Below, piece after piece: positions 51,993 to 61,057 of a DNA stretch of 64,000 nucleotides. Position 1 is the stretch's first letter. Every line of letters starts with the position of its first letter. This DNA comes from Hyphomicrobiales bacterium (lineage in GTDB: Bacteria; Pseudomonadota; Alphaproteobacteria; Rhizobiales; Rhizobiaceae): positions 62,001-126,000 of the forward strand of contig UCKU01000013.1 in the NCBI GenBank assembly GCA_900473185.1, written 5' to 3'. Made by a program: the position numbers and the translations under genes. The notes under the pieces are model-generated. The model was not told where the DNA came from. It did no database searches and saw nothing but the letters and a program-made list of their open reading frames with translations.

Positions 51993-53723
51993 TCATGCGA
52001 CTGCGGCGGATGGTGCAGACGATCTTGCTAGTTTCGAGTGTAGGGATTGATATGTCATGTGAATGAGCATCAGTGCGAGCGCCAACACGGCTATCGCTCC
52101 CGCAACGAAGAAGGCATCACCAAACGCGAGGGTATTTGCTTCCCTGGTGACCTGCGCTGAAAGAAGGGTCAGTCCTTCGCTATTCATCAGCGTCGGGTCG
52201 CCCACGACCTTCGCGTAGGGTGCAGCCAGGGTGCTCAAGCGGTTCGCCACGATAGGGTTCGTTAGCGTGATTTGTTCCGCCAGAATGCTGGAGTGGAACT
52301 TCTCCCGTATCGTGATGAATGTTCCGTATGACGCCGTAGCAACCAGTGCCCCGATAACTTGCGTGAACATAAAGACCACGAAGAACGTCACCACATATGC
52401 AGGGCCCTTAGCAAAGGCGGAATTGAAGAAGTCAGCCAGCGTTGGAGGCACAAACATCGCCGAGCCCATCGCAACAAGGGCTTGGCTTAGGTACATTTGC
52501 TCCGGGCGTGTGAGGCTCGTGGTCTGGCTGTCGATAAACGCGCCGGTCGCAAGCATCACGAGCGCTACGACTTGAATGCTTCGGCTGTATCCCCGGTTGA
52601 GTAGCGCCGCGCACACGAACCCACCGACCACGGTGAAGACCAGGATGATCAGGTAAAGCATCTGTAGCTGATCGAAGAGCAGTCCGATGTTCTGGTACCA
52701 CAGCATCACGATGGCAGACTGTTCTCCCGCCAGCAGACGGAAGATTAGCAAAATGCCGAAAATATGGATGTTGCGCCAAGAAAGAAGCCACCGAAAATCG
52801 ATCAATGGATGCTCTCGGCCCAGCTCGATCATTGCGGCAATGAACAAGGAAGCAACAGCGACAACAAGCGTAACTCCCAGCCACGGAGCCTCGAACCACC
52901 AATAGGGCCGCCCCACCGAAAGTGCGACCGCCACACAGCCGTAACCAATCGCGATGAACAGGTAGCTGACGATGTCCGTGCGGACGATTACCTTGACGCG
53001 TGGTGGCGCTGTCAAGGGCAGGAGAAAGATGATCGGAAGCACGAAAAGTGCCAAGGACATCTCAAGTGTGTACAGGCCACGCCACCCCCCGAAGTCAATG
53101 AGGGTTGGCGAGACAAGGCGTGTGAGTGGTGCCCCAAGCATAGAATTCATCGTCACCAGACAGAGGCCGACGGTACCCCGCTTCTGCGGTGGGAAGATCT
53201 CCAGCATGTAGAGAAACCCTAGCGTGGCTAGAGGAGCAGCTGCAATGCCGCTGAGGAAGCGGACGACAATCGCCGACTGGAGATCAGAGATGAAAAGATT
53301 GAGGACCGAAGCTCCGATGAAGCAAATCACCGCGACTTTGGCGAGGGCGCGGACGCCATATTGCATGCGAACTTTAACCAGGAGGATACCAAGGCTAACG
53401 TTCGGCGCCATGTAGGCGGCTGACAGCCATGCGGCCTCGGTCGTCGTCGCAGCGATGGACCCCTGTATCTGGTTCAGGTTCGCAAGAGCGAGGTTCATAC
53501 CCAAGCCTTGTGTCAAGAAGAACATCACTGAAGACAGAAAATAGAGCACCGATCTCCACGGTGCCATCGGCACGAATGGCGGTGGGGCCGGGGGGGCTTC
53601 AACCAGATCGGGCGTAGCCGTTGGTTCTGGTACTCCCCAATCGGTCTTTTTCCGAACGTCTTTCCTGGCCTCCGTTATGGAAATGACGTTAGATTCAGTG
53701 CTCTTAAGTCCTCCAACAGCCAT
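51993..53723 (-). CDS. emrB: EmrB-like MFS efflux pump
   Basis: 576 aa with about 14 membrane helices after a 50-residue cytoplasmic start. GLGMNLALANLNQIQGSI and WLSAAYMAPNVSLGILLVK are the EmrB-like first helices. Its partner EmrA follows. It lies two bases behind the CNB-reductase gene, so all belong to one operon upstream of which site F lies. Confidence 0.88.
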   Translation of the reverse strand: MAVGGLKSTESNVISITEARKDVRKKTDWGVPEPTATPDLVEAPPAPPPFVPMAPWRSVLYFLSSVMFFLTQGLGMNLALANLNQIQGSIAATTTEAAWLSAAYMAPNVSLGILLVKVRMQYGVRALAKVAVICFIGASVLNLFISDLQSAIVVRFLSGIAAAPLATLGFLYMLEIFPPQKRGTVGLCLVTMNSMLGAPLTRLVSPTLIDFGGWRGLYTLEMSLALFVLPIIFLLPLTAPPRVKVIVRTDIVSYLFIAIGYGCVAVALSVGRPYWWFEAPWLGVTLVVAVASLFIAAMIELGREHPLIDFRWLLSWRNIHIFGILLIFRLLAGEQSAIVMLWYQNIGLLFDQLQMLYLIILVFTVVGGFVCAALLNRGYSRSIQVVALVMLATGAFIDSQTTSLTRPEQMYLSQALVAMGSAMFVPPTLADFFNSAFAKGPAYVVTFFVVFMFTQVIGALVATASYGTFITIREKFHSSILAEQITLTNPIVANRLSTLAAPYAKVVGDPTLMNSEGLTLLSAQVTREANTLAFGDAFFVAGAIAVLALALMLIHMTYQSLHSKLARSSAPSAAVA

Positions 53724-53725
53724 TC

Positions 53726-55396
53726 TCAGGCCACCGATGCTGGTTGAAGGGATAGGAAACGATGCAAAGCGGCGACAACCTGTGCACCTTCTCCAATCGC
53801 CGCGCCGACTCTCTTCGTGGATCCGGACCTCACGTCGCCGATCGCGAATACGCCGTGCACCGACGTCTCAAGCTCTTGGGAAGCGGGCGATAATTCAGAT
53901 GCACCGGTGGTGACAAAACCTGCCGGGTCAAGCGACACGCCGCAGCCAGCGAGCCAGCCAGTTGCCGGATCCGCACCGATGAAGAGAAACAAGTTCCTCG
54001 TATTGGCATGGCTTTTCCTGCCAGTCGTCCTGTCAACAAGGGAGAGGCCAGCCAGCCCGGAGCCGTCACTCTCCAACCGGTCGATTTCAGTGTTGTAGTG
54101 AATGGTAACGTTCGGAGCCGATTGAATCCGATCAATGAGATAGCTCGACATACTTGCAGCAAGACTTTCACCGCGCACAAGCATTTGGACAGATCGAGCG
54201 TGAGATGCCAGGTAGACGACAGCCTGACCTGCGGAGTTACCTCCTCCGACAAGGTAGATGTCCTGATCCTTGCAAAGGTTTGCTTCGATCGGGGAAGCCC
54301 AATACCAGACGCCGCGGCCCTCTAGGTCTTTGAGACCAGCGATATCGGGACGACGGTAATATGCGCCGCTCGCAAGCACGATAGATCTGGCACGGACGTC
54401 ATGACCGTCGGCAGTCTTAAGCACGAAATATCCCTGCGGCCGCCTGCAATCCAGGGATTTGATTTCGGTGGGGATCATCATTTCCGCGCCAAATTTTTGG
54501 GCCTGACTGTAGGCGCGGGCAGTCAGCGCGAATCCAGAGATGCCAGTTGGAAATCCAAAATAGTTTTCGATGCGGGCGCTCGCTCCTGCCTGCCCGCCGA
54601 ATGACCTTGCGTCGCAAACGGCAACGGTTAGACCCTCGGAGGCAGCGTAGACCGCCGTTGAGAGACCCGACGGCCCGGCACCGACGACCGCAACATCGTA
54701 GTGATTTCGACTGGGTTCCGACATCATGCCCAAAATTGAAGCGATTTGCTCGGAGGTCGGGTTCCCCAGGATCGTGCCATCCGCGAGAATGACGAGCGGC
54801 AAGGCGGTGGGCTGGGTTTGCGAGCGTTTCAGAAGTTCCGCGGCGTCTTCATCCGATGACGGATCGATGGATACGAAAGGGTGTCCGTTTCGCCGAAAGA
54901 AGCCCTGTAATCGAACAACGTCGTGATGATCTTCCGGACCAATTATGGTCGGACCAACAGTCGCCCCTTCGATGAGATTGACGCGTCTAAGAATCAGGGC
55001 TCTCATGATCCGCTCGCCGATTTCAGCGTTGGCGATGAGTAGTGACCGGAGACGATCCGGCTCGATCAACAGTGCCTGTGTTTCACCCTCAGCGTGACCG
55101 TCCACCAGCGCGGTGCGGCCAGACAAATTTCCCGTCTCCCCGATAAACCCGCCAGGGCCATATTCGGCGATCGGAGTGACTTGGCCGAATATATTTTTCA
55201 CTTGGACGGTAGCGTGCCCGTCCAGGATGACAAAGAGACCTCGGCTTTTCTGACCGGCCGTCAAAATGGGCTCGCGATCCCGGAATTGCACAAGCTTTCC
55301 GAACCCTCTCAGGATTTCGAGTTCCGGGGGATTGAACACCGGGAATGTCTGCTCGTGTCTTGGACCAGTCGTATTCAGCAGAGTGTTATTGGACAT
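53726..55396 (-). CDS. Cyclic-nucleotide-binding domain fused to a thioredoxin-reductase-like flavoprotein
   Basis: 556 aa. Residues 20-135 form a Crp-type cyclic-nucleotide domain (GLFVILDGHATVQVKN, GPGGFIGETGNLSG), 145-215 a small thioredoxin-like part, and 230-556 an FAD/NAD reductase (YDVAVVGAGPSGLSTAVYA, VYLVGGGNSAGQA-like, HGVFAIGDVRSGSTKRV). The CxxC pair of thioredoxin reductase is missing: the site reads GVWYWASPIEAN. It is thus a sensor-coupled oxidoreductase with an unknown electron acceptor. It sits in the EmrAB operon. Confidence 0.88.
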   Translation of the reverse strand: MSNNTLLNTTGPRHEQTFPVFNPPELEILRGFGKLVQFRDREPILTAGQKSRGLFVILDGHATVQVKNIFGQVTPIAEYGPGGFIGETGNLSGRTALVDGHAEGETQALLIEPDRLRSLLIANAEIGERIMRALILRRVNLIEGATVGPTIIGPEDHHDVVRLQGFFRRNGHPFVSIDPSSDEDAAELLKRSQTQPTALPLVILADGTILGNPTSEQIASILGMMSEPSRNHYDVAVVGAGPSGLSTAVYAASEGLTVAVCDARSFGGQAGASARIENYFGFPTGISGFALTARAYSQAQKFGAEMMIPTEIKSLDCRRPQGYFVLKTADGHDVRARSIVLASGAYYRRPDIAGLKDLEGRGVWYWASPIEANLCKDQDIYLVGGGNSAGQAVVYLASHARSVQMLVRGESLAASMSSYLIDRIQSAPNVTIHYNTEIDRLESDGSGLAGLSLVDRTTGRKSHANTRNLFLFIGADPATGWLAGCGVSLDPAGFVTTGASELSPASQELETSVHGVFAIGDVRSGSTKRVGAAIGEGAQVVAALHRFLSLQPASVA

Positions 55397-55413
55397 CTGT
55401 GGCTCCTGAAGAT

Positions 55414-55632
55414 TTAACGAGCGCTCACGCGAACGATCAGCTTGCCGAAGTTCTTCCCTTCGAGGAGACCAATTAGTCCCGTCGGGGCATTTTCGAGTCC
55501 ATCAATGAAGTCCTCCTGATAGCGGACCTCACCGTAAGCGACAGCGCTCCAATTTCTTCGGAAGTTGCCCGCCATGGGCCTGCCGTTGGGGCGAGACGCT
55601 AAGACTATCTGGGAGGCGTTGAAATCGTTCAT
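55414..55632 (-). pseudogene. NADP-dependent oxidoreductase with an in-frame internal deletion
   Basis: The 72 codons join an N-terminal piece (NASQIVLASRPNGRPMAGNF) to the C-terminal end (YQEDFIDGLENAPTGLIGLL, then EGKNFGKLIVRV) of a roughly 340-aa NADP-dependent oxidoreductase of the CurA/YncB type. About 260 residues with the whole cofactor domain are lost, yet the frame is kept. It lies 17 bp before the CNB-reductase gene, as first gene of the operon. Confidence 0.7.
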
Positions 55633-55734
55633 GCCGAAGTCCTACTGAGATCAGCTTCGGACGCTCAAGAGGCAGATCGCCAACGTCCTGCTGGACCGCA
55701 TATAGCGACTTCACACAAGTTCGCGCAATGAAAA

Positions 55735-55749
55735 CTTCAGAATTTGAAG
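55735..55749. promoter_or_regulatory. Palindromic operator, site F
   Basis: CTTCAGAATTTGAAG matches the perfect palindrome at 14 of 15 positions. It lies between the divergent EmrAB and molybdenum-hydroxylase operons, about 100 bp from each first gene. Confidence 0.6.
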
Positions 55750-55837
55750 TAACCACTTAATGTTATGCCATTGCTGATGGCAATCAGGTATAATGGCTGA
55801 ATTTCCCGTGTTTGAATGTGGCAAAAGTGTAATCACG

Positions 55838-56170
55838 ATGCAAGGCATACAGTTTGGGCATGACCCGTTACGTGTCGCCGAGGAGTGGAAACGACAGGGC
55901 CGCCAAGTCGCGCTAGCAACGGTGATTGCGACGTGGGGATCCGCACCAAGGCCAGTCGGCAGCCATCTCGTTGTTGATGAAAGTGGCAATTTTGAAGGGT
56001 CGGTGTCAGGAGGTTGCGTCGAGGCAGCGGTCGTTTTCGAAGCGCAGGAGGTCATCGTCGATGGCCGCGCCCGGGTGGTGGATTTTGGCGTGGCAGATGA
56101 GACCGCATGGCGGGTGGGACTCTCGTGTGGGGGTAGGATCAGCATCTACGTCGAGAGGATCGACGGATGA
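55838..56170 (+). CDS. XdhC-like protein, N-terminal (XdhC/CoxI) part
   Basis: 110 aa. The sequence RQVALATVIATWGSAPRPVG and FEGSVSGGCVEAAV is the XdhC_CoxI domain, which inserts or sulfurates the molybdenum cofactor of hydroxylases. Here it is a separate gene, joined by an ATGA overlap to the Rossmann part. The ATG at 55838 starts MQGIQFGHDP; the frame is open from 55793. Confidence 0.85.
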   Translation: MQGIQFGHDPLRVAEEWKRQGRQVALATVIATWGSAPRPVGSHLVVDESGNFEGSVSGGCVEAAVVFEAQEVIVDGRARVVDFGVADETAWRVGLSCGGRISIYVERIDG

Positions 56171-56859
56171 AATTTGCGGATCTAGTTCGCCTCAATGAAG
56201 CAAGGAGCGAACGAAGACGGGTCGTGACCGCAACTAATTTGAACTCGGGTGACCAAACCGTCCACGTCGGATCGGAGGCTGTCGAACTCGAAGCTCGTCT
56301 GAAGGCCGAGGGCGCCTCAAGAGATGTGACTTCCGATCAAAAAAGCCCGGATCACGATCGCCATTTTGTAAACGTCTATCTGCCGCCTCCACGAATTGTC
56401 ATTATCGGCGCGGTTCACATCAGTCAGTCACTCGCGGCGCTCGCTCAGATTACGGCGTTTGACGTTCTCATCATCGACCCAAGAACCGCTTTTGCTACAC
56501 CAGACCGATTCCAAAATGTTGAGGTCGTTGCAGAGTGGCCTGAGGATGTGCTTCGCACACGGCCCCTCGACCAATTCACCGCGCTCGTTGCCCTAAGCCA
56601 TGATCCCAAGATAGACGATGCTGCCGTAGCTTCAGGCCTGCGGCAAAACTGCTTCTATGTGGGGGCCTTGGGTAGTCGAAAAACGCATGCCAAACGCTTG
56701 GGGCGGCTTGTAGGACAGGGGTTTTCAGAGACGCTGCTGCACGAGATCAAAGGGCCGATCGGGATAGACATTGGCGCAAAAACGCCCCCCGAGATAGCAG
56801 TTGCCATTCTTGCCGAGATCATACAGGCGTGGCGCCAGCCGAACGAGGTCACGCCATGA
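56167..56859 (+). CDS. XdhC-like protein, C-terminal Rossmann part
   Basis: 230 aa. RIVIIGAVHISQSLAALAQI is the nucleotide-binding XdhC_C start, followed by VALSHDPKIDDAAV and GALGSRKTHAKR. With the previous gene it forms a split XdhC. Overlap with the next start is ATGA. Confidence 0.85.
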   Translation: MKFADLVRLNEARSERRRVVTATNLNSGDQTVHVGSEAVELEARLKAEGASRDVTSDQKSPDHDRHFVNVYLPPPRIVIIGAVHISQSLAALAQITAFDVLIIDPRTAFATPDRFQNVEVVAEWPEDVLRTRPLDQFTALVALSHDPKIDDAAVASGLRQNCFYVGALGSRKTHAKRLGRLVGQGFSETLLHEIKGPIGIDIGAKTPPEIAVAILAEIIQAWRQPNEVTP

Positions 56860-58532
56860 GATTTGGCGAAGTGGCGACAAGCCAGGCGATTGGATGCATC
56901 CTTGCGCATACCACAAAGGTCGCCACCAGATCCCTGCCAAAAGGGCAAGTCCTCGGCGCTGGTGAAATAGAGGAGTTACTCGACACAGGCATCCATACCT
57001 TGACGGTGGCCTCCCTCGACGACGGTGACGTGCCGGAAAACGATGCCGCTAATGCCTTGGCAATCGCCATAGGATCTTCACAGGTTCGAATTTCTCCCGC
57101 GACAACGGGCAGGGTAAATTTTTATGCCGAGGAAAACGGGATCTTCTGGCCTGACAAGGAAGCTGTTGATCTTTTCAACAGTATCGACCCGGCGATCACA
57201 TTAGCAACACTTGCAGAAGGTGGCTCGGTCAAACGGGGGGAGATGGTCGCGACCATTAAGATCATTCCCTTGGCCGTGTCGAATAGAGCTATCGGCACAG
57301 CTGTCAGTTCGCTTTTTGGTCGCGCTGTCCTAACAGTCGATCCGTACTTAAGGCACGATGTCGTTCTCATTTCCACCCAGCTTCCCACCCTCAAGCAGTC
57401 GGTCATCGACAAAACGACCCGCAATCTTGTGCGCAGGCTTGAGAGTTCACGAGGCACGCTGGTGAGCGAGTTCCGATCAGATCATCGAGCGGAGGCAGTC
57501 GCTGAGCAAATTCGAGACGCCATGCGCCTGAGCAGATCAAGGCCGCAAGTGATCGTGATTTTCGGGGCGTCGGCTGTCATAGATGAGCGCGACGTCATTC
57601 CTGAGGCTATCCGTCTCGCTGGTGGACGCGTTTTAAGAGTGGGGATGCCTGTCGATCCCGGGAACCTGCTAGTAATCGGCGATTTGGCGGGGGTGCCTGT
57701 TATCGGCGCACCTGGTTGTGCCCGCAGCTCAAAGGAAAATGGATTTGACTGGATCCTCAGGCGCCTTCTTACGGGCGAGCGCCCGGATGCAATCGACATC
57801 ACTGGCATGGGCGTGGGAGGACTACTAAAGGAGATCCCAACGCGCCCGAGCCCGCGACAAGACCAGGATCAACCCACCAAGGCAATATCAGTCGCCGCGG
57901 TCTTGCTTGCCGCGGGGACTTCGAGCCGCATGGGCGACGGAAGCAAGCACAAGCTGCTTGCGCGTTTCGATGGGATCCCATTGGTAAGGCGAACGGCATC
58001 GTCAGCTCTCAACAGCCGCGTAACAACGGTGATCGCGGTCACCGGCCATCGTAAGGTCGAAATCGAGAACGCTCTCGAGGGCCTTTCCGTACGTCTCTGT
58101 CACAACTCTTCCTATCTGACTGGGATCGCAAGTTCCCTCGCTTGTGGGATTTCCGAAGCCGCCAAAGATAATGCCGATGGTGTCCTGGTTGCTCTCGCTG
58201 ATATGCCGAATGTCTCATCCTCGGACATAAATGCTCTCATCGACGCCTTCATCGACGCAGACGGCTTATCTGTAGTGCGGGCGGCTACGCTTGGTAAGCG
58301 CGGAAACCCCGTAATCATTCCTAGAAGTCTGTTTGCCGACGTACTTGAGCTTCAAGGGGATGTTGGCGCGAAGCATGTCATCGAGAACTCAGGTTTGAAT
58401 ATTGTCGACGTTGATATCGGCAAGGCGGCCCACATCGATGTCGATACGCCCGAAGCGTTAATGGCCGCTGGCGGCGCGTTTGAAGACAGCTCCCATCAAC
58501 TTGACGTTCAGAAAAACACTCCGATCAGTTGA
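56856..58532 (+). CDS. MoeA-like/MobA-like fusion for the molybdenum cofactor
   Basis: 558 aa with two parts. Residues 1-340 resemble the molybdopterin-binding MoeA/CinA fold (RSLPKGQVLGAGEIEELL; VIVIFGASAVIDERDVIPEA). From 350 a nucleotidyltransferase follows (AAVLLAAGTSSRMGDGSKHK, LVALADMPNVSSSDINALID). MocA-type transferases add CMP to give the MCD cofactor used by CoxL-type hydroxylases, which fits the genes that follow. The start at 56856 shares ATGA with xdhC. Confidence 0.85.
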   Translation: MRFGEVATSQAIGCILAHTTKVATRSLPKGQVLGAGEIEELLDTGIHTLTVASLDDGDVPENDAANALAIAIGSSQVRISPATTGRVNFYAEENGIFWPDKEAVDLFNSIDPAITLATLAEGGSVKRGEMVATIKIIPLAVSNRAIGTAVSSLFGRAVLTVDPYLRHDVVLISTQLPTLKQSVIDKTTRNLVRRLESSRGTLVSEFRSDHRAEAVAEQIRDAMRLSRSRPQVIVIFGASAVIDERDVIPEAIRLAGGRVLRVGMPVDPGNLLVIGDLAGVPVIGAPGCARSSKENGFDWILRRLLTGERPDAIDITGMGVGGLLKEIPTRPSPRQDQDQPTKAISVAAVLLAAGTSSRMGDGSKHKLLARFDGIPLVRRTASSALNSRVTTVIAVTGHRKVEIENALEGLSVRLCHNSSYLTGIASSLACGISEAAKDNADGVLVALADMPNVSSSDINALIDAFIDADGLSVVRAATLGKRGNPVIIPRSLFADVLELQGDVGAKHVIENSGLNIVDVDIGKAAHIDVDTPEALMAAGGAFEDSSHQLDVQKNTPIS

Positions 58533-58557
58533 CAAAGTTAAACACTTGTTTTAAACA
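58529..58557 (+). promoter_or_regulatory. Candidate promoter before the leader ORF
   Basis: TTGACA and TAAACA are spaced by 17 bases in the 48-bp gap behind the MobA fusion gene. The -10 box is weak. Confidence 0.35.
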
Positions 58558-58580
58558 GCTGTATGACTAAGGAGGAGCTT

Positions 58581-58670
58581 ATGTCGTATTTCGTATGCGG
58601 TTTGGCGCACGACATGATGCGGGAGGATGTGGGACGCCTTGGGGCTCACCTCCGGGGTCGATTCCGATGA
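58581..58670 (+). CDS. 29-aa leader ORF coupled to the hydroxylase large subunit
   Basis: A very strong ribosome binding site (AAGGAGGAGCTT) starts an ORF of 29 codons (MSYFVCGLAHDMMREDVGRL and nine more). Its TGA overlaps the ATG of the large-subunit gene, which lacks a good site of its own. Translation of the long gene would thus depend on this ORF. A regulatory leader peptide or an old gene remnant are both possible. Confidence 0.6.
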   Translation: MSYFVCGLAHDMMREDVGRLGAHLRGRFR

Positions 58671-61057
58671 CCGACACGCAATCCAGCAGCCACATCCCCA
58701 ATGGGCCAACTTCAGTCGGAGTAAGTGTCCCGCGCTTAAATGCGGACGCCTTTGTCCGCGGGGAAGCGATCTTCTCGGCAGACACGATCCCAGCGAACGC
58801 CCTTCACATGCGGGTGGTGCGTAGTACGCAGCCAAAGGCGCGAATTGTCAGCATCAACTCTGTCGCAGCTGAGCAGACACCGGGGTTTGTGACCTTGGTA
58901 ACGGCTGAGGAGATGTGGCCTTTGACCGAGCCCACACCGTCACGCTTTTCCAAAGATCGTTTTCCTGGACCGCTTGATGTTCGCCCGCTCGCTCTCGACG
59001 AAGTCCGATATGTCGGGGAGCCTGTTGTTGCTGTGGTTGCGGACAGTGCTGCCAATGCGAGATTGGCGGCAGACCGCGTCATAGTCGAATATTCACCGCT
59101 GCCAGCGTTGCTGGATCCGAGAGACGCGATCAGCTCGGAAAACTTCGTGCATCCTCTCTGGAAAACCAATGTCGCGGCTCACGACGTCATTCGCGTTGGC
59201 GATCCAGAGTCGGCATTTTTTGAACCTGACGTTGTCACTGTGTCGGGTGAGCTTTCCGTGGATTGCTCGACGAGTGCACCGATGGAGATGCGCTCTTATG
59301 TGGCTCACTGGGAGCCGAGATCGGCGCGATTGAAGATCGAGGGCGCATTTCAGATGCCGCATCCCTCGCGGTGGACGATCGCACATGCACTTCGTCTCAA
59401 GGAGAGCCAAGTACAAGTCGTTGCCCCCAATATCGGCGGCACCTTTGGCCTGAAGATGGTGGGGCACCCGGAAGAGGTCCTCGTCGGGTTTCTTGCAATG
59501 AAAACCAGGCGTCCGGTCGCCTTCGTCGAGGACCGGGACGAATGCTTCCTCGCTCGCGGACGGGAGCAAACCCATTCTTTCCAGATAGCGGCGAAGCCAG
59601 ATGGTCGGATTGTCGCGTTTCGCGATCGGATGGTCGCCGATATCGGAGCGGTAGGCGCCGGGGGCGGTTGGCAGATGGCGCTGGTGGCAGCTGCAGTAAT
59701 GCCCACTGTCTATAAGATCGAGAACTGTCTGATCGATTGCTACCTTGCTACCACCAACAAATCTCCGTGGCAGGGCATCCGGGGTTACGGCAAGGAAATT
59801 GGAAATCTCGTTGTCGAGCGAGCCGTAGACCTTCTCGCGCACGAACTCCGGATGGCCCCGAATGACCTTCGTCGCAAAAATCTGATTCCCTCCAGCGCGT
59901 TCCCGTATCGCCTTCCATCCGGGATGATGGTCGATAGTGGCGACTACGAGCCCGCATTGAACGAACTCGAGCTAATGAGAAGCCGTTGGCCTCGGCACGG
60001 CCGGGCGCCTGATGACGAATTTGTCATCGGTCACGGGTACGCGTTTGAACTGACCCCTGAGGGAGCGGCGTTTCCAGGAGCGGTTCCAAGTGGCTTTGAG
60101 ACCGCGACGGTAAAGGTTGACCCCAGCGGCGAGATTACGGTCCTTGCGAGTATCACCTCCCCTGGTGGTGGCAACGAAACGGGTCTGGCGCAGCTCGTAG
60201 CCGACGTTTTTGGTGCACCACCTCACTCGATCAGCATCCGACAAGGCGATACCGACGTCACGCCATTTGGGGGAGGCAACAGTAGCAGCCGCAGCCTGAT
60301 GCTTTGCGGAGCTGCGGCAGTTTCAGCGGCGCAGGACGTCCGGTCCAAGCTCACCCGGTGCGCGGCGAACCTCTTGAAGTGTGAGCCCGCCGACGTCGTT
60401 TTCCACGACGGCGAAGTCTTCTCGGTGCACGGTCCTGAGAAGCGACTAATGTTCGCGGCTGTCGCGCTCGCCGTGTACACTCACCCCTTCACCTCCGGCG
60501 ACGGAGTGGAGCTACCGCTTCAATCGACGAAAAGCTACAAAGCGCAGAATGTCCGGCACTCTCCGGATGAGCACGGCCGTATCAGCGCCTACCCATCCTA
60601 TCCCTACTCTGTTCATGCGGCAGAAGTTGAGATCTCCCGGGACACTGGAGTTGTCCGCATCCTGAACTACTCGGTCGTGCATGACTGTGGCACCGTCATC
60701 AATCCGGCGCTTGTCGACGGCCAGATGCGCGGTGCGGTGGTGATGGGCATTGGCGCTGCGCTGTGGGAACGCATGCAGATGGGCGAGGGCGGTCATAAGA
60801 TCACCGACCGGCTCAAGAACTATCTCCTACCTCGGGCATCGGACATCCCTCCGATTGAAATCGGTCACCGGGTGACGCCAAGTGCCTTTCATCCTCTCGG
60901 CATGAAGGGCGCCGGAGAGTCTGGCGTCGGAGGTGCCATGGCTTCGGTCATAAATGCCGTCGGCAATGCGATTGGTCCTGAAGCCGCTCGCAGGTTGAAC
61001 GCTGTTCCGGCAACACCTGGGCGCATCCTGCGAGCAATGAAAGGTGGGCGGCCATGA
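58667..61057 (+). CDS. Molybdenum hydroxylase large subunit (xanthine/aldehyde dehydrogenase type)
   Basis: 796 aa. These proteins bind the MCD cofactor and hydroxylate heterocycles or aldehydes with water. Seen are VGEPVVAVVADSAANARLAA, NIGGTFGLKMVGHPEEVL, QGIRGYGKEIGN and the base E751 in GMKGAGESGVGGAMA. The AYRCSFR loop of true CO dehydrogenase is absent, so CO is not the substrate. The ATG at 58667 is coupled to the leader ORF. The next two subunits follow with short overlaps. Confidence 0.9.
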   Translation: MTDTQSSSHIPNGPTSVGVSVPRLNADAFVRGEAIFSADTIPANALHMRVVRSTQPKARIVSINSVAAEQTPGFVTLVTAEEMWPLTEPTPSRFSKDRFPGPLDVRPLALDEVRYVGEPVVAVVADSAANARLAADRVIVEYSPLPALLDPRDAISSENFVHPLWKTNVAAHDVIRVGDPESAFFEPDVVTVSGELSVDCSTSAPMEMRSYVAHWEPRSARLKIEGAFQMPHPSRWTIAHALRLKESQVQVVAPNIGGTFGLKMVGHPEEVLVGFLAMKTRRPVAFVEDRDECFLARGREQTHSFQIAAKPDGRIVAFRDRMVADIGAVGAGGGWQMALVAAAVMPTVYKIENCLIDCYLATTNKSPWQGIRGYGKEIGNLVVERAVDLLAHELRMAPNDLRRKNLIPSSAFPYRLPSGMMVDSGDYEPALNELELMRSRWPRHGRAPDDEFVIGHGYAFELTPEGAAFPGAVPSGFETATVKVDPSGEITVLASITSPGGGNETGLAQLVADVFGAPPHSISIRQGDTDVTPFGGGNSSSRSLMLCGAAAVSAAQDVRSKLTRCAANLLKCEPADVVFHDGEVFSVHGPEKRLMFAAVALAVYTHPFTSGDGVELPLQSTKSYKAQNVRHSPDEHGRISAYPSYPYSVHAAEVEISRDTGVVRILNYSVVHDCGTVINPALVDGQMRGAVVMGIGAALWERMQMGEGGHKITDRLKNYLLPRASDIPPIEIGHRVTPSAFHPLGMKGAGESGVGGAMASVINAVGNAIGPEAARRLNAVPATPGRILRAMKGGRP

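Noticed and set aside
58667..61057. Carbon monoxide dehydrogenase large subunit
   Set aside because: The AYRCSFR active-site loop of that enzyme is missing; the matching place reads QGIRGYGKE.
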